Positions 7,966-17,813 of a stretch of 64,000 nucleotides of DNA are shown in pieces; position 1 is the first letter of the stretch; each line of letters begins with the position of its first letter. The position numbers and the translations under genes are program-made. The stretch is from contig NZ_CP011803.1 of assembly GCF_001038625.1 (NCBI RefSeq), forward strand, positions 2,356,001 to 2,420,000. Direction: 5' to 3'. The notes below the pieces were generated by a model. That model was not told the DNA's origin, made no database searches, and saw only the letters and a list, made by a program, of their open reading frames with translations. Source of the DNA: Clostridium carboxidivorans P7 (GTDB lineage: Bacteria > Bacillota > Clostridia > Clostridiales > Clostridiaceae).

Positions 7966-8814
7966 TTAATCATAACGTTCAACAAAGGTTTTTAACTGTT
8001 CTGTAATATTGTTTATATATTCTAAATTTGAAGATATTTCCTGTGTTGATGCAGCTTGCTCCTGGCTAATGCTTCCTGAACATTCTATTGATTTATTAAT
8101 TTCAGAAACTGCATCATTCATTTCCTGTAGAATAGCTTGAATTTTTTTTGCCGATTGATTAGATTGTTCTGCAAGTTTTCTTATCTCATTAGCAACAACT
8201 GCAAAACCTCTACCATGTTCACCTGCTCTTGCAGCCTCAATTGAAGCATTTAATCCTAAAAGATTTGTTTGCGCTGCTACACTTTTAATAAATTCCAAAA
8301 TCATAGAAGTATCTCGATGCTTATCTGTTAAATCATGTGCTAGGTTTATTGACTGCTGCCCAGATTCTGAAAGCTCCACTGCACTTTGTGCTATTTGTTC
8401 AACATTTATTGATACTTGATTTATAGAGGAAGATAACTGTTTAACACTTTCTACCAAATTATGATTATCGTTCAAATCAATACCTGAACTTAAAGTTCCT
8501 ATAATCTTTTTATCAACTCCATAAATTGGTGTGAATACTGTCTTTATAGGTCGTCCATATACTTCGGTTGGAATATCATCAAAAGTATCCTTGCCTGTTT
8601 TGATACATTCCTCTATAGTACTTATTCCACTAATTGGCTTACCTGCAGGTAAATCAAGCTCAAACTCCCTTGCTCGATAATAGGATAAGTATTCTTTTAA
8701 ATCGGTCAAACCAACAGCCATGTCTTCACGAACAATCCTATTAATATAGGGAAGGACTAATTTAAATGCTTCTAAAATCGACTCATTTGTTTGAAATTCA
8801 TTTGATTTTAGCAT
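7966..8814 (-). CDS. Soluble methyl-accepting chemotaxis-type protein
   Basis: I place the start at MLKSNEF because TAAGGAGGT lies eight bases upstream; a more distal ATG at 8841 has no such site. The 282-residue product has an N-terminal sensory region of about 120 residues without transmembrane segments (a possible ligand pocket includes [14 protein letters not shown]). A shortened MCP signalling hairpin follows, whose tip is [24 protein letters not shown] followed by [18 protein letters not shown]. It should form cytoplasmic dimers that control CheA. No chemotaxis genes are nearby, so partner and stimulus are unknown. Confidence 0.85.
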   Translation of the reverse strand: MLKSNEFQTNESILEAFKLVLPYINRIVREDMAVGLTDLKEYLSYYRAREFELDLPAGKPISGISTIEECIKTGKDTFDDIPTEVYGRPIKTVFTPIYGVDKKIIGTLSSGIDLNDNHNLVESVKQLSSSINQVSINVEQIAQSAVELSESGQQSINLAHDLTDKHRDTSMILEFIKSVAAQTNLLGLNASIEAARAGEHGRGFAVVANEIRKLAEQSNQSAKKIQAILQEMNDAVSEINKSIECSGSISQEQAASTQEISSNLEYINNITEQLKTFVERYD

Positions 8815-8991
8815 TTTGAATTTTACCTCCTTATAGTACACATTTTATAACTACCGTTTATTTTTAATGATATTATATCATATTATTCTATTTTATATAC
8901 AGTAATTTTTGTAATATTAACAATTTTCTAAATATTGTGTAACTATATTTTTAAGGACCATTCGTATATTTAAAATTCAAGCTGTGGATAA

Positions 8992-9597
8992 TTACAATAA
9001 GTCTAACTTTGAATCTTTTTCTGTAATCATTCTTATTGGCTTACATGGATTACCATATGCAATATAGTTATCTGGTATATCTTTTGTAACAACACTACCT
9101 GCCCCTATAACTACATTGTTTCCAATATTGACACCTCCGCAAACTACAACATTACAAGCAATCCAAACATTATTTCCAATATGAATTTCCTTTGCGTACT
9201 CAGACACAGACACATGTCCATCCTCATACTTCATAGCAGTTCTCTCTTCTGCAATAAGTGGATGTGAACTTGCCATAAGGGAAACATTGGGGCCAATCAT
9301 TACATTATCACCAATATAAATTTTACCATCATCTAAAATTGTGGTATTGAAATTGGCAGCAAAGTTTTCACCAATGAACGTATGACATCCATAGTTAAAT
9401 TGTATAGGTCCTTGAAAGTGATATCTTTTTCCTATTTTTCCGATAAATTCTTTTATGATTGTTGGACGGCTTTCATCATACTCATCAAGCTGATTAAATT
9501 TCCTGCACAGCTCATGTGTCTTATGCTTAATATCTCTAAGTTCTTTCTTAGCAGCATCAAATAATCTACCTTCAAATATTCTTTCCTCTTCTTTCAT
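8992..9597 (-). CDS. Sugar O-acetyltransferase (maltose/galactoside acetyltransferase family)
   Basis: The 201-residue protein begins with a helical cap (EEERIFEGRLFDAAKKELRD) and continues into left-handed beta-helix hexapeptide repeats, e.g. IGDNVMIGPNVSLMASSHPL, IGNNVWIACNVVVCGGVNIG and NNVVIGAGSVVTKDIP. The His in ASSHPL matches the catalytic His of the maltose/galactoside acetyltransferases, which move acetyl from acetyl-CoA to a sugar hydroxyl as trimers. The start has AGGAGGTT. It stands alone, so the natural substrate is not indicated. Confidence 0.88.
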   Translation of the reverse strand: MKEEERIFEGRLFDAAKKELRDIKHKTHELCRKFNQLDEYDESRPTIIKEFIGKIGKRYHFQGPIQFNYGCHTFIGENFAANFNTTILDDGKIYIGDNVMIGPNVSLMASSHPLIAEERTAMKYEDGHVSVSEYAKEIHIGNNVWIACNVVVCGGVNIGNNVVIGAGSVVTKDIPDNYIAYGNPCKPIRMITEKDSKLDLL

Positions 9598-9635
9598 AAC
9601 TTAACCTCCTGAAATTTTACTCAAATAGTATTTGT

Positions 9636-9747
9636 ACTATGTTTAAAGTGTAAAATATTAAAGTATTTAAAACAATTGTTAAAATATCAATGTGGGCTGG
9701 TACAGATTTATAGAAGAATTTATTTTGACAAGATATGAAGCAATAAA
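9636..9747. repeat. 112-bp dispersed repeat, copy 1
   Basis: This segment aligns without gaps to 19278-19389, about 80% identical by eye, with identical ends (ACTA... and GCAATAAA). Most differences are G/A or C/T changes. It lies between a gene start and the terminator of the MutS2-like gene. No open frame spans it. Confidence 0.8.
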
Positions 9748-9783
9748 GGAATTAATACTTTCCTTAAAGTGCAGCACGAAAAA

Positions 9784-9819
9784 AACACTGTAAAATTCAA
9801 GTTTGAATAATACAGTGTT
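9784..9819 (-). terminator. Terminator of the MutS2-like gene
   Basis: AACACTGTA pairs with TACAGTGTT; the interior also contains a nested ATTCAAGTTTGAAT palindrome. A run of seven T follows on the minus strand. Confidence 0.9.
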
Positions 9820-9851
9820 AAGGTAAATTGTTTATTTTTTTAATTGTTATA

Positions 9852-11741
9852 TTATTTCAAATGACTTTTTTTAAGTTTCTTTAAAGCCTTCTTGGACCCT
9901 CTTTCTATATCCCTTTCAAGCTTTCTTTCCTTGAAACTAACAAATAGTTGATTTAAATCATACCCTTCTGGATATAGCTTAGAAGCCTTAATTTCCAATT
10001 TTAATCTTTTGCAATTTACATCAACAAATTCTTTATTAAATAAAATAGTTACATTATTGTATATATCTCTTTCTTTGTAAACAATGGCACTTTCATTCTT
10101 ATCCATCCAAAGAACCTTATCTCCTACAACAAATTCATAACTTTCACCTTTGTCTTCTTGAATATCCTTTTTCTTCATAATTTTACTATCTCTTATTAAT
10201 TCATAATTATAATTCTTACTTTCTATATATCTTCTAGTTCTTTCAATTATATTATCTGAAATACCCATTTTCTTTGATATATAAAGAGCATTACTATCCC
10301 CTGTCTTTCCTATATTAAGCTTATATAATGGGTCCAATGTGTCACATCTAAACTCCATAGCTGCATTTTCAAAGTCTGGATGCTGCTCTGAGAAGTTTTT
10401 AATCTCTCCATAATGGGTGGTTGCTACTGTTATACAGCCCTTATAATACACTTCTTCTAAAATAGCTATTGCTAAGGCTGCACCTTCATTGGGTTCTGTT
10501 CCACTTCCAATTTCATCAAATAACAATAATGTTGACTTATTACTTTCCTTTATTATATATGCTAAATTTTTCACGTGGGATGAAAAAGTACTTAAAGCAT
10601 TTTCTACACTTTGATTATCACCTATATCTACAAATATTTTGTTAAATACAGCAATTTCTGTGCCTTGTTCAGCCTTTATATGAAACCCTGCTTGAACTGC
10701 AAGGGTTAACATTCCTAAAGTTTTTAATACTATAGTTTTTCCTCCCGCATTAGGTCCTGTAATTATTAACGACCTATAATCCTTTCCTATTTCAAAATCT
10801 AAGGGTACCCCATTTTTAATTAAAGGATAGCCTCCTTTAACTATTTTTATATAACCATGCTCATTTAGTTTAGGTTTTATTCCTTTTATGTCGCTGCTGT
10901 ATTTTGCTTTTGCCCAAATCATATCATACTCAGCTATTACCTCAATATTTATTTTAATTTCTCTTATTCTTTCATATAGCATTTCCGTTAAAGTAGCTAA
11001 TATTTTATATTCCTCTACAGATTCTTCAACTTTTAAAGTTGCTAGCTCAGAAGTGTATTTAACTATTACATTTGGCTCTATAAATACAGTACTGCCCTTT
11101 AATGAAGTTTCAACAATTTCACCCTGAACTTGATTTTTAAAGGCAGCTTTTATAGGTATTGTATACTTCCCATTTCTTTGACTTACAAAAAATTCTTGTA
11201 TATACTCTTTATTTGAAGGGTTTTTCAGAAATTTTTCAAGCCTTCCTTTTATTTGACCTTCACATACATCAATTTGCCTTCTTATTTTTTTTAGCTCCTT
11301 TGAAGCATTGGAATCCACTCTATTTCCTGATATTGATATATTTATTTCTTCTTCTATATAACTTAAATCTGTTATATTTAAGCTATAGGAACTTAAAGTA
11401 GGAGCATAACCTTCCTTATCCTTCATGAATAATTTAAGTTTTCTACATCCTCTTAAAAAGTTTTCCATGGTACTTAATTCCTCTGGATCTAATGCTGCAC
11501 CCTTTTCCATTTTCTCTATAAGTGGATTTACATTAAATATTCCATCAAAGGGTATATGATAAGAAGCATCTAAAAGTGCCCTTCCTTCAGAGGTTTCATC
11601 TAATCTTCTATTTACCACCTTTATATTTGTACTTGGCTCTAATTTATCTATTAAGGATTTACCCAAGCCACTTGCGCAATATCCTTTTACTATTTCTTTT
11701 AATTCATAATAATGTAATTTTTCTAATGTTGTATTATCCAT
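9852..11741 (-). CDS. MutS2-like ATPase lacking the Smr domain
   Basis: The 629-residue protein has the MutS2 order: an N-terminal helical core, a clamp with SLKGSTVFIEP (213-223), and a MutS ATPase with Walker A GPNAGGKT (329-336), Walker B LLLFDEIGSGTEPNEG (from 405) and a THYGEIKNF His-loop. Full-length MutS2 is about 780 residues and ends in an Smr nuclease domain. Here the tail is only a short basic stretch (RKLERDIERGSKKALKKLKK) with no Smr motif. The family acts on branched DNA and on collided ribosomes. This is probably a paralog; without Smr it would bind and move substrate but not cut it. The stop is clean, with a terminator after it, so this is not an obvious truncation. Confidence 0.85.
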   Translation of the reverse strand: MDNTTLEKLHYYELKEIVKGYCASGLGKSLIDKLEPSTNIKVVNRRLDETSEGRALLDASYHIPFDGIFNVNPLIEKMEKGAALDPEELSTMENFLRGCRKLKLFMKDKEGYAPTLSSYSLNITDLSYIEEEINISISGNRVDSNASKELKKIRRQIDVCEGQIKGRLEKFLKNPSNKEYIQEFFVSQRNGKYTIPIKAAFKNQVQGEIVETSLKGSTVFIEPNVIVKYTSELATLKVEESVEEYKILATLTEMLYERIREIKINIEVIAEYDMIWAKAKYSSDIKGIKPKLNEHGYIKIVKGGYPLIKNGVPLDFEIGKDYRSLIITGPNAGGKTIVLKTLGMLTLAVQAGFHIKAEQGTEIAVFNKIFVDIGDNQSVENALSTFSSHVKNLAYIIKESNKSTLLLFDEIGSGTEPNEGAALAIAILEEVYYKGCITVATTHYGEIKNFSEQHPDFENAAMEFRCDTLDPLYKLNIGKTGDSNALYISKKMGISDNIIERTRRYIESKNYNYELIRDSKIMKKKDIQEDKGESYEFVVGDKVLWMDKNESAIVYKERDIYNNVTILFNKEFVDVNCKRLKLEIKASKLYPEGYDLNQLFVSFKERKLERDIERGSKKALKKLKKSHLK

Positions 11742-12114
11742 TTTAAAATTCCTTCCTCAACTTTATTCAAGCCGACGAAACCTAGATAGATTTCTAGTAT
11801 TAATTGTAAAATAAAAAAGCCATGGATACTCCACAGCTTCAATTGCAAACTTAATAAAGGTTATTAAACCCCAAAGTAGTTTCGTGGACTTGTATCTATA
11901 AATAGTAATTAATTCCATAACAATTAAAGGTATTGCACCTTCAATTTTAGAATCAATATTAAATTACCTATTTTAGATACTAAACACTCACAAAAATACC
12001 TCTCTTTTTTTGAAATCTATCTATATATTAAATATTATATACCAAAATATATGACTTATCAACTTTATTTAAAAGTTTCGACTTTTCTGTATAAAATGTT
12101 GACATTACCCTATA
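11742..12114. other. Intergenic region with a dispersed 37-nt repeat
   Basis: About 370 bp without coding potential. A weak stem (AAGC/GCTT and TGG/CCA around 11818-11842) could terminate the deacylase transcript on the minus strand. Positions 11987-12024 hold a repeat unit also present at 24876-24912. Confidence 0.6.
11987..12024. repeat. 37-nt dispersed repeat, copy 1
   Basis: CTCACAAAAATACCTCT followed by a T-run and TGAAATCTATCTAT. It matches 24876-24912 apart from one substitution and T-run length. Confidence 0.75.
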
Positions 12115-12654
12115 TTACACCTCAATAATAGATGGTGTATGCTCCACAAATGGCAAAAAATCATTAATGATTTGTGTTGTTCTAAGCTTCATATAACCAG
12201 TAGTTGTACCATCACTACACCCATACCATTCTTCAGCCAAAACGTCTTTGTCAAAAATAATTTGTACATCATTATTTTTGTCAAGTATGGCACTGAAAAC
12301 AGTTGCTGCTCCAATTTTAGCTCCCAGCATCTTTTCCATTAAATCTGCAGGAGCAAATGAAACGCGAGCTATCCCTAATGCATTGCTGAAGTTCTTTGAC
12401 TTGAACGGTTTATCGCCTGTAGTAATGAACAGATAAAAAACTGTTTGCTGTCGATTACAAAGAAACAGAGTTTTTACCATCTTCATATCTAACTTTTTAT
12501 TAATCTGAACACAATCTTCCATGGTAATCGCTTCATCTGTATCAACACGTTTAAATGGAATATGTAAGTTTTGTAATACCCTATACGTTTCCTTTTGTAA
12601 TGGAGTATTAAACTTGTCTGGCGATGTTGTATAAATATCACTTACAAAAAACAT
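12115..12654 (-). CDS. Prolyl-tRNA-deacylase-like protein (YbaK/ProX family)
   Basis: The 179-residue protein matches the free-standing editing domain related to the INS domain of prolyl-tRNA synthetase. Visible motifs are MVKTLFL with the conserved Lys, GDKPFKSKNFSNALG, GAKIGAATVF in place of the family GxxPGxVTPF loop, and CSDGTTTGYMKLRT near the end. Members hydrolyse mischarged aminoacyl-tRNA, typically Ala-tRNA(Pro). It resembles the PrdX-type proteins of clostridia, although no proline reductase genes are near. It is divergent from the LysR gene with only about 125 bp between the starts, so LysR could control it. Confidence 0.85.
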   Translation of the reverse strand: MFFVSDIYTTSPDKFNTPLQKETYRVLQNLHIPFKRVDTDEAITMEDCVQINKKLDMKMVKTLFLCNRQQTVFYLFITTGDKPFKSKNFSNALGIARVSFAPADLMEKMLGAKIGAATVFSAILDKNNDVQIIFDKDVLAEEWYGCSDGTTTGYMKLRTTQIINDFLPFVEHTPSIIEV

Positions 12655-12780
12655 TGTTTATTTCATCCTTTCTCTTGAAAACTCTATGGGCATAGTTTAT
12701 CATAAATTTATAAATTACAAAAGCGAATATTAATCATAATAAAGATGACAAAATCAGATATATGTGAGGTGAACATAGTT

Positions 12781-13656
12781 ATGGATATGAACATTCAAAA
12801 ATATATGGCATTTGTTAAGACAGTTGAATATGGGAGTTTCACAAAGACCGCAGAGATTTTGAACTATTCTCAGTCTGGTATTGGCCGTATGATTAATGAT
12901 TTAGAAAAAGAATGGGGTGTATCACTTCTTGAACGTGGACGCTCTGGTGTACGATTAACTTCCGACGGTTTGAAATTATTGCCACTTGCTAAAAATGTAT
13001 GTAATGAATATGAAAAATTACAAACGCAAGTTGAAGAATTGAACGGATTGCAATCTGGACTTATCCGAATAGGTACCTTTTCAAGCGTAGCTACTCATTG
13101 GCTTCCAAATATCATTAAAGAATTTCAAAAGGATTATCCTAATATTGATTATGAGTTGCTATTGGGGGACTATATAGAAATAGAAAACTGGATTTTAGAA
13201 GGACGTGTAGATTGCGGCTTTCTTCGGCTTCCTACACTTCCAGAGTTTGAAACAATTTTTTTAGAACGGGATAAACTACTTGTGGTTTTACCCCAAAATC
13301 ATCCGCTTGCAGATTTGAAATATTTTCCAATAGAGGCATTATGTGATTATCCTTTTATGCTCTTGGAAAAAGGTGCAAAAGCAGAGGTTTCAGAGATATT
13401 TGAACGATATAATATTTCCCCTAAAATTCATTTTACAACATGGGATGACTATGCCATCATGTCCATGGTAGAAAATGGGCTTGGAATCAGTATATTACCC
13501 GAATTGATTTTGCAGCGTATTCCTTATCAAATTGTAGTAAAAGAACTTGAAATTCCTTGCTTTAGAAATATTGGTGTTGCTATGAGAGATCAAAAATCAA
13601 TTTCTCTTGCAACCAAGCGATTTTTAGAATACTTGCAATATAGAAAGAGAAAGTAA
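12781..13656 (+). CDS. LysR-family transcriptional regulator
   Basis: The start is set at ATG 12781, where GAGGTG lies nine bases upstream and the protein opens with the usual MDMNIQKYMAFVKTVEYGSF. The winged helix (FTKTAEILNYSQSGIGRMINDLE) is followed by a type-2 periplasmic-binding effector domain (RIGTFSSVATHWLPNIIKEF). The length of 291 residues is standard. LysR regulators usually act on a divergent or adjacent gene, which here means the deacylase on one side and the DUF362/decarboxylase pair on the other. The effector is unknown. Confidence 0.9.
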   Translation: MDMNIQKYMAFVKTVEYGSFTKTAEILNYSQSGIGRMINDLEKEWGVSLLERGRSGVRLTSDGLKLLPLAKNVCNEYEKLQTQVEELNGLQSGLIRIGTFSSVATHWLPNIIKEFQKDYPNIDYELLLGDYIEIENWILEGRVDCGFLRLPTLPEFETIFLERDKLLVVLPQNHPLADLKYFPIEALCDYPFMLLEKGAKAEVSEIFERYNISPKIHFTTWDDYAIMSMVENGLGISILPELILQRIPYQIVVKELEIPCFRNIGVAMRDQKSISLATKRFLEYLQYRKRK

Positions 13657-13874
13657 ATTTTTACCTCAAGGCCCTTGATATCAACCTACTCTTCTCTATA
13701 AGTATAACTGTCTCCTGGTGTGCTGTTTTGGAAAAGCGAATAATAAACAATTAGTGTGCTATTCATACATACTATATCCTTTTTATTGGCCTATCTTATG
13801 TAAATAGCATGAATATTTATTAATTTATAATAATAAAATATAGTTATGAAAACAATTGGAAAGGTTAATAAAAA

Positions 13875-16280
13875 ATGCCCAAAGAATATTCTAAATTATC
13901 CATTGTAAATTCACCAATTGGAAAAAAGAATATAGATTGTAGTGGATCAGCAATCTCTGGAGTTAGAATGAATCCATCAAAGGCTTATGGTGAAATACCC
14001 AGTTTGCTGCAGAAATTCATCAACGAAAAAGATAATACAGCTTGGAATAACCTAACAAGTAAAATAGACTATATTTATTATAATTTAGATTATACCTTAT
14101 CAGGACTTAATAAAGAGACTTCCTTTGGAAATAAGGTGAAATCAGAGCTAAGACTTGGAAAGAAATTGTTATTCAAGCCAAACCTTGTATTTCCAGCCAA
14201 CATAGATGAAAAAACACACGGTAGAGCAGTAGGAACTCCTATCCTTACTGAATGGGTCTTAATAGCTGCATTAATGAGATGGTTCCATGATAAACTAAAA
14301 ATAAGCTATTATGAAATGTCCTTAGGCGAAGCTTCCACCAGCACCTTTATACTGGCAGCTATGTATAGTAAAACATCAGGTAAAAATATTACAACAGAGG
14401 CTGTCTTTGAAGGGCGAAGTGGTGATTTCTATGGCGGATGGGGCTTCTACTTTGTTAGAAAATACTTATCAGAGCGCCATGGTTCTTCACATAAGGACGA
14501 TCCTATGAAGGGCTACGAGGATAGCATTAGAGGACAATTCATACCTCCAGGCAAAGCATCTGACAGACTAATGGTATATGATCTCAATAAAATTGAGGAT
14601 GTTATAAATAAAGGAAGAACCATACCAGTTCCTGATGGAGCAGTCTTCAAGGAAATTACACTAAGCAAAGTAATAATAGGCGGCGATCCAAATGATAAGG
14701 ATGACTTAGAAAATTATCCTGGCTGCATCCTAATAAATGTTCCAAAGCTTAAAATGCATGCTCAAGACTTGATTACTAATGCTATTAAAAATCTAGGTAT
14801 AGGGCTTTATCCAAATCAGAAGTATGATTTTCCTCATACAGTTTACCCAAATCTAAAGGGAAAACTGCCGCATTCTCCTTGGGTTCTTGAAATGGATCCT
14901 GATACCCATCTACCAGTTATAGATAAAAACGGAAACTATAATGCTACAAAAACTGCAGGCTTTTCAGGAACTCAATCTGATGTTATAAAAGCAGTTCAGA
15001 ATCAAAAGATATTCTTACTTCATGTAACCGATACTATAAATATTATTAATTTAAGTCACAATCCAGATGAGTGCTCGGTAAGTATTCCAGAAGGCTATAT
15101 TTTTGCTTCATTAGATTGTGTAGCTCTAGATCTCTTTTGTGCTAGATACTGTTTTAAGACACTTCCAATGCTTCAGGCATCAAAACTTAAAGTACAATAT
15201 AACTGGCCTACAGAGTTTGTTCATCATGTTCCCGTTGCAATAAGTCACGGAAGAAATATATCCACATCAACATGGTTTGATTCACCTCTATTTAGATATA
15301 ACTTATATGGTTATGCCGAAGGAAGAGGCATAGGTCAACAGAAATATTATGTATTGGGTTATGATAGTACTACAAATTGCCCTTTGGCATCACTAAATGG
15401 TCATCTTGGCAGGATAGATAATGGAACCTTTATGGAACTTATAACAAAAACTTTGTATTATAATCCTAACACTATACTGCATGATTTGCAGCTCACCATT
15501 TTAAGTTATACAAAAGCTTGTGATACTCTAACGGGAACCTCCCTTTATAAGGAGTTTATGGATTACTTTGATGAAAATAAAGACGGTATAATAGATTATG
15601 ATGAGAAAGGTAGAGGCTTTGAAACAGCAATATTCGGCATATCTTCTTATACTATTGATATTCTATTAATTGATGCTTATGGAGAAATTAAGAAAAACTT
15701 TCTTTATTCAGCCATGGTAATGAAAAATACTAATAAAAACTGGAATTCTAAAGGTCAGGATTTCGCAAAAGAAGCTTTGCTTGTAAGTTATGCTGCAACA
15801 GCTTATAAGCTCTCACAATTAGATACTGTTTATCCAGATAATTTTATTAAAGGAATGAAGTATGGTCGTGGAATGTGGCCTAGCTGGCATACAGTTATCT
15901 ATTTACACACTAACGACACTATATATGGCTCTCAGTTTATTAATAATATAAGTCTTAGTTCTCTATATGGCAGCGCTTTTCAATATGCCGACAAAGTTTT
16001 AAATTCAGGCGGATACACTAAAAGTACTAATCCTATGACACTAAATTCTGGTACCATACAATATGGTGATAAAATTCTAGAACCAGTGGACCAAAAGGTA
16101 AGTGCTGCTGATTCTATAAAAAGATATTTTGAAGCTTTGTCTAAGAGCGCAGTTCCTTTGAAGTTTACTTTATATGTACCTAAGGGCTTTGGAAAATTGG
16201 AAGGCGTTAAAATACCTAATGTTGAAGAAACCAATGACCCAGAAAAGATTTTCACTGCTCACTTTCATCAAATTTGGTGA
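13875..16280 (+). CDS. Large DUF362-domain protein with an EF-hand motif
   Basis: The 801-residue protein contains a DUF362 core near residues 290-420, recognised by GCILINVPKLKMHAQDLITN followed by AIKNLGIG; that family is often linked to Fe-S or redox proteins. Near residues 570-585 a canonical calcium-binding EF-hand loop, DENKDGIIDYDE, has Asp, Asn, Asp, Ile, Asp and Glu at the coordinating positions. There is no signal peptide, membrane segment or ferredoxin cysteine cluster. The ATG has GGAAAGG upstream. A 30-bp gap separates it from the next gene, so the two form an operon. I recognise domains but not the overall protein; its reaction is unknown. Confidence 0.75.
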   Translation: MPKEYSKLSIVNSPIGKKNIDCSGSAISGVRMNPSKAYGEIPSLLQKFINEKDNTAWNNLTSKIDYIYYNLDYTLSGLNKETSFGNKVKSELRLGKKLLFKPNLVFPANIDEKTHGRAVGTPILTEWVLIAALMRWFHDKLKISYYEMSLGEASTSTFILAAMYSKTSGKNITTEAVFEGRSGDFYGGWGFYFVRKYLSERHGSSHKDDPMKGYEDSIRGQFIPPGKASDRLMVYDLNKIEDVINKGRTIPVPDGAVFKEITLSKVIIGGDPNDKDDLENYPGCILINVPKLKMHAQDLITNAIKNLGIGLYPNQKYDFPHTVYPNLKGKLPHSPWVLEMDPDTHLPVIDKNGNYNATKTAGFSGTQSDVIKAVQNQKIFLLHVTDTINIINLSHNPDECSVSIPEGYIFASLDCVALDLFCARYCFKTLPMLQASKLKVQYNWPTEFVHHVPVAISHGRNISTSTWFDSPLFRYNLYGYAEGRGIGQQKYYVLGYDSTTNCPLASLNGHLGRIDNGTFMELITKTLYYNPNTILHDLQLTILSYTKACDTLTGTSLYKEFMDYFDENKDGIIDYDEKGRGFETAIFGISSYTIDILLIDAYGEIKKNFLYSAMVMKNTNKNWNSKGQDFAKEALLVSYAATAYKLSQLDTVYPDNFIKGMKYGRGMWPSWHTVIYLHTNDTIYGSQFINNISLSSLYGSAFQYADKVLNSGGYTKSTNPMTLNSGTIQYGDKILEPVDQKVSAADSIKRYFEALSKSAVPLKFTLYVPKGFGKLEGVKIPNVEETNDPEKIFTAHFHQIW

Positions 16281-16310
16281 TATATTTAAAGATTGTAGAT
16301 GGAGGTAAAG

Positions 16311-17099
16311 ATGTTTAAATTTGAAGAAGATAAAACCTATAGTATGCCACCATTCTTTGGAGGAACTGTATTTGATGCTAATTTCACCGCTACTGCCAAT
16401 ACTTTAGCGCTGAACTTCACTTTTAGCACTGACGGTAAAGAATTAGACAAATTTTTGCCTAAAGGCTTTGAACTTTTAAAGCCTGAACTCACTATCAGCT
16501 TGTCTCAGCTTAGAGGCTGCAACTGGTTTGTTGGCGGAGGCTATAATTTAATACAAGTTCAGGTTCCCGCTCGCTTCAATGGAAAACATGATAAATTAGA
16601 GGGTGTTTTTCCATTAGTTATCTGGGAAAATAATACCATTCCAATAACTGGAGGAAGGGAACAAAGTGGCCAGCCTAAAATTTTTGCTGATATAGAAGAT
16701 CTTCATGCTTATGATGGCAGATATTTTACCAATGCCAGCATATTTGGAGAAACCTTTATACGTCTAGAGATGTCTGAGACAAAATTGTGGGAAAAAGGAA
16801 AGTTAGAAAAAACAAAAGCTGCAGGTCCTATACCTAATAATGTCTTTGGCTGGCGTTATATTCCTAACGTAAATGGTCCAGGAGCAGCTTTAAATGAACC
16901 TATACTTTATCCACAGTCAATTACTATTATGTCTGGATGGTACGGTAAAGGTGCTGTAGAATGGATAGCTAATGAGAAAAATGTATACAATCATATAATC
17001 AAGCAGCTGGCTGATTTACCTGTATATGGTAATGTATCTGTTAACAGTGTAAATGGTACAGTCTTTATGAATGCTTTGAAAGGGCGGATTCTTAGGTAG
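16311..17099 (+). CDS. Acetoacetate-decarboxylase-family protein
   Basis: The true start is ATG 16311; an in-frame ATG at 16299 overlaps the ribosome binding site GGAGG. The 262-residue product carries the signature GREQSGQPKIFADIE, equivalent to GRExxGxPKK of acetoacetate decarboxylase, in which the first Lys forms the Schiff base; the second Lys, which tunes its pKa, is Ile here. A Gly-rich segment FVGGGYNLIQVQVPARF follows the usual beta-cone pattern. Members decarboxylate beta-keto acids or act as aldol/dehydratase enzymes. Loss of the second Lys argues against true acetoacetate decarboxylase. It is probably co-transcribed with the DUF362 gene. Confidence 0.8.
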   Translation: MFKFEEDKTYSMPPFFGGTVFDANFTATANTLALNFTFSTDGKELDKFLPKGFELLKPELTISLSQLRGCNWFVGGGYNLIQVQVPARFNGKHDKLEGVFPLVIWENNTIPITGGREQSGQPKIFADIEDLHAYDGRYFTNASIFGETFIRLEMSETKLWEKGKLEKTKAAGPIPNNVFGWRYIPNVNGPGAALNEPILYPQSITIMSGWYGKGAVEWIANEKNVYNHIIKQLADLPVYGNVSVNSVNGTVFMNALKGRILR

Positions 17100-17113
17100 C
17101 AAACTACATCACA

Positions 17114-17141
17114 AAACCCTTGACACTTCCGTCAAGGGTTT
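17114..17141. terminator. Terminator after the decarboxylase-family gene
   Basis: AAACCCTTGAC pairs with GTCAAGGGTTT around ACTTCC. It lies 15 bp after the stop codon; the T-tract is short, so efficiency is uncertain. Confidence 0.8.
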
Positions 17142-17232
17142 AACTGCTTCATTACATTAACTGCATCAAATGCATCTATTGTAAATCCCCTACCAACAGG
17201 AAGAAGCAATATATCTAATTAAATTTATCTAG

Positions 17233-17670
17233 CTAAATAAGCTTTTGTATATAAGATAATGTATCTAAAAATTCTCTGAACTTTTCCTCACCAACTCCCT
17301 GTTCTATAACAAGTTGAGCATTGTTCCATAATGGTATAGCTTCTCTAAGTTTTACAAACCCACTCTCAGTTATAGATATATATCTCTTTCGTGAATCATC
17401 TTCTCCCTGTCTTACATCAACATACCCTTTTTTCTTTAATATTTCGATGTTTCGTGTTACAGTTGTTTGATCCATCAAAAAAATATCTGCTAACTCACCA
17501 ACTGTACTACTTTCACGTGAAGAAATATCCGCCAACAGGGCAAATTGAGTGGCACGTAAACCCACTGGCTGGAAGGCTTTATCAAAATATTGCGTTACCA
17601 CTCTTGTTGTCATCCTCAAATTTTTACATGCACAATCTTTCAGGTGTTCCTTGCTGCTTCTAATAGCCAA
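17233..17670 (-). CDS. MarR-family transcriptional regulator
   Basis: I prefer TTG 17670 as start because GGGAGGT lies eight bases upstream; the ATG at 17688 overlaps that site. The 145-residue product has a MarR winged helix: LRATQFALLADISSRESSTV, ELADIFLMDQTTVTRNIEIL, then the wing VDVRQGEDDSRKRYISITES. Two Cys close to the N-terminus (CACK) could sense thiol or redox state. An 18-bp palindrome overlaps its leader (17690-17707), and related ones lie upstream of the QueG-like gene, pointing to autoregulation and control of that gene. The ligand is unknown. Confidence 0.88.
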   Translation of the reverse strand: MAIRSSKEHLKDCACKNLRMTTRVVTQYFDKAFQPVGLRATQFALLADISSRESSTVGELADIFLMDQTTVTRNIEILKKKGYVDVRQGEDDSRKRYISITESGFVKLREAIPLWNNAQLVIEQGVGEEKFREFLDTLSYIQKLI

Positions 17671-17689
17671 ATCTAAACTACCTCCCATC

Positions 17690-17707
17690 TATATGTATAT
17701 GCATATA
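17690..17707. promoter_or_regulatory. Operator-like palindrome at the marR leader
   Basis: TATATGTATATGCATATA. The same sequence occurs in reverse complement inside 18944-18989, and a close variant (TATATGTATCTACATATA) is at 18871-18888. It probably binds the adjacent MarR protein. Confidence 0.6.
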
Positions 17708-17813
17708 ATATCCTATAGCTGTTTCTGCTGTCAAGATAACATAAACCAATGCCTTGCTGCTCAGCTATTAAATTGATAACATCATAATTTACATATAGAT
17801 CTCTTAAGCTGCT

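Noticed and set aside
8815-8841. Upstream ATG for the chemotaxis-type protein
   Set aside because: It would place the strong AGGAGG inside the coding region; the ATG at 8814 has correct spacing.
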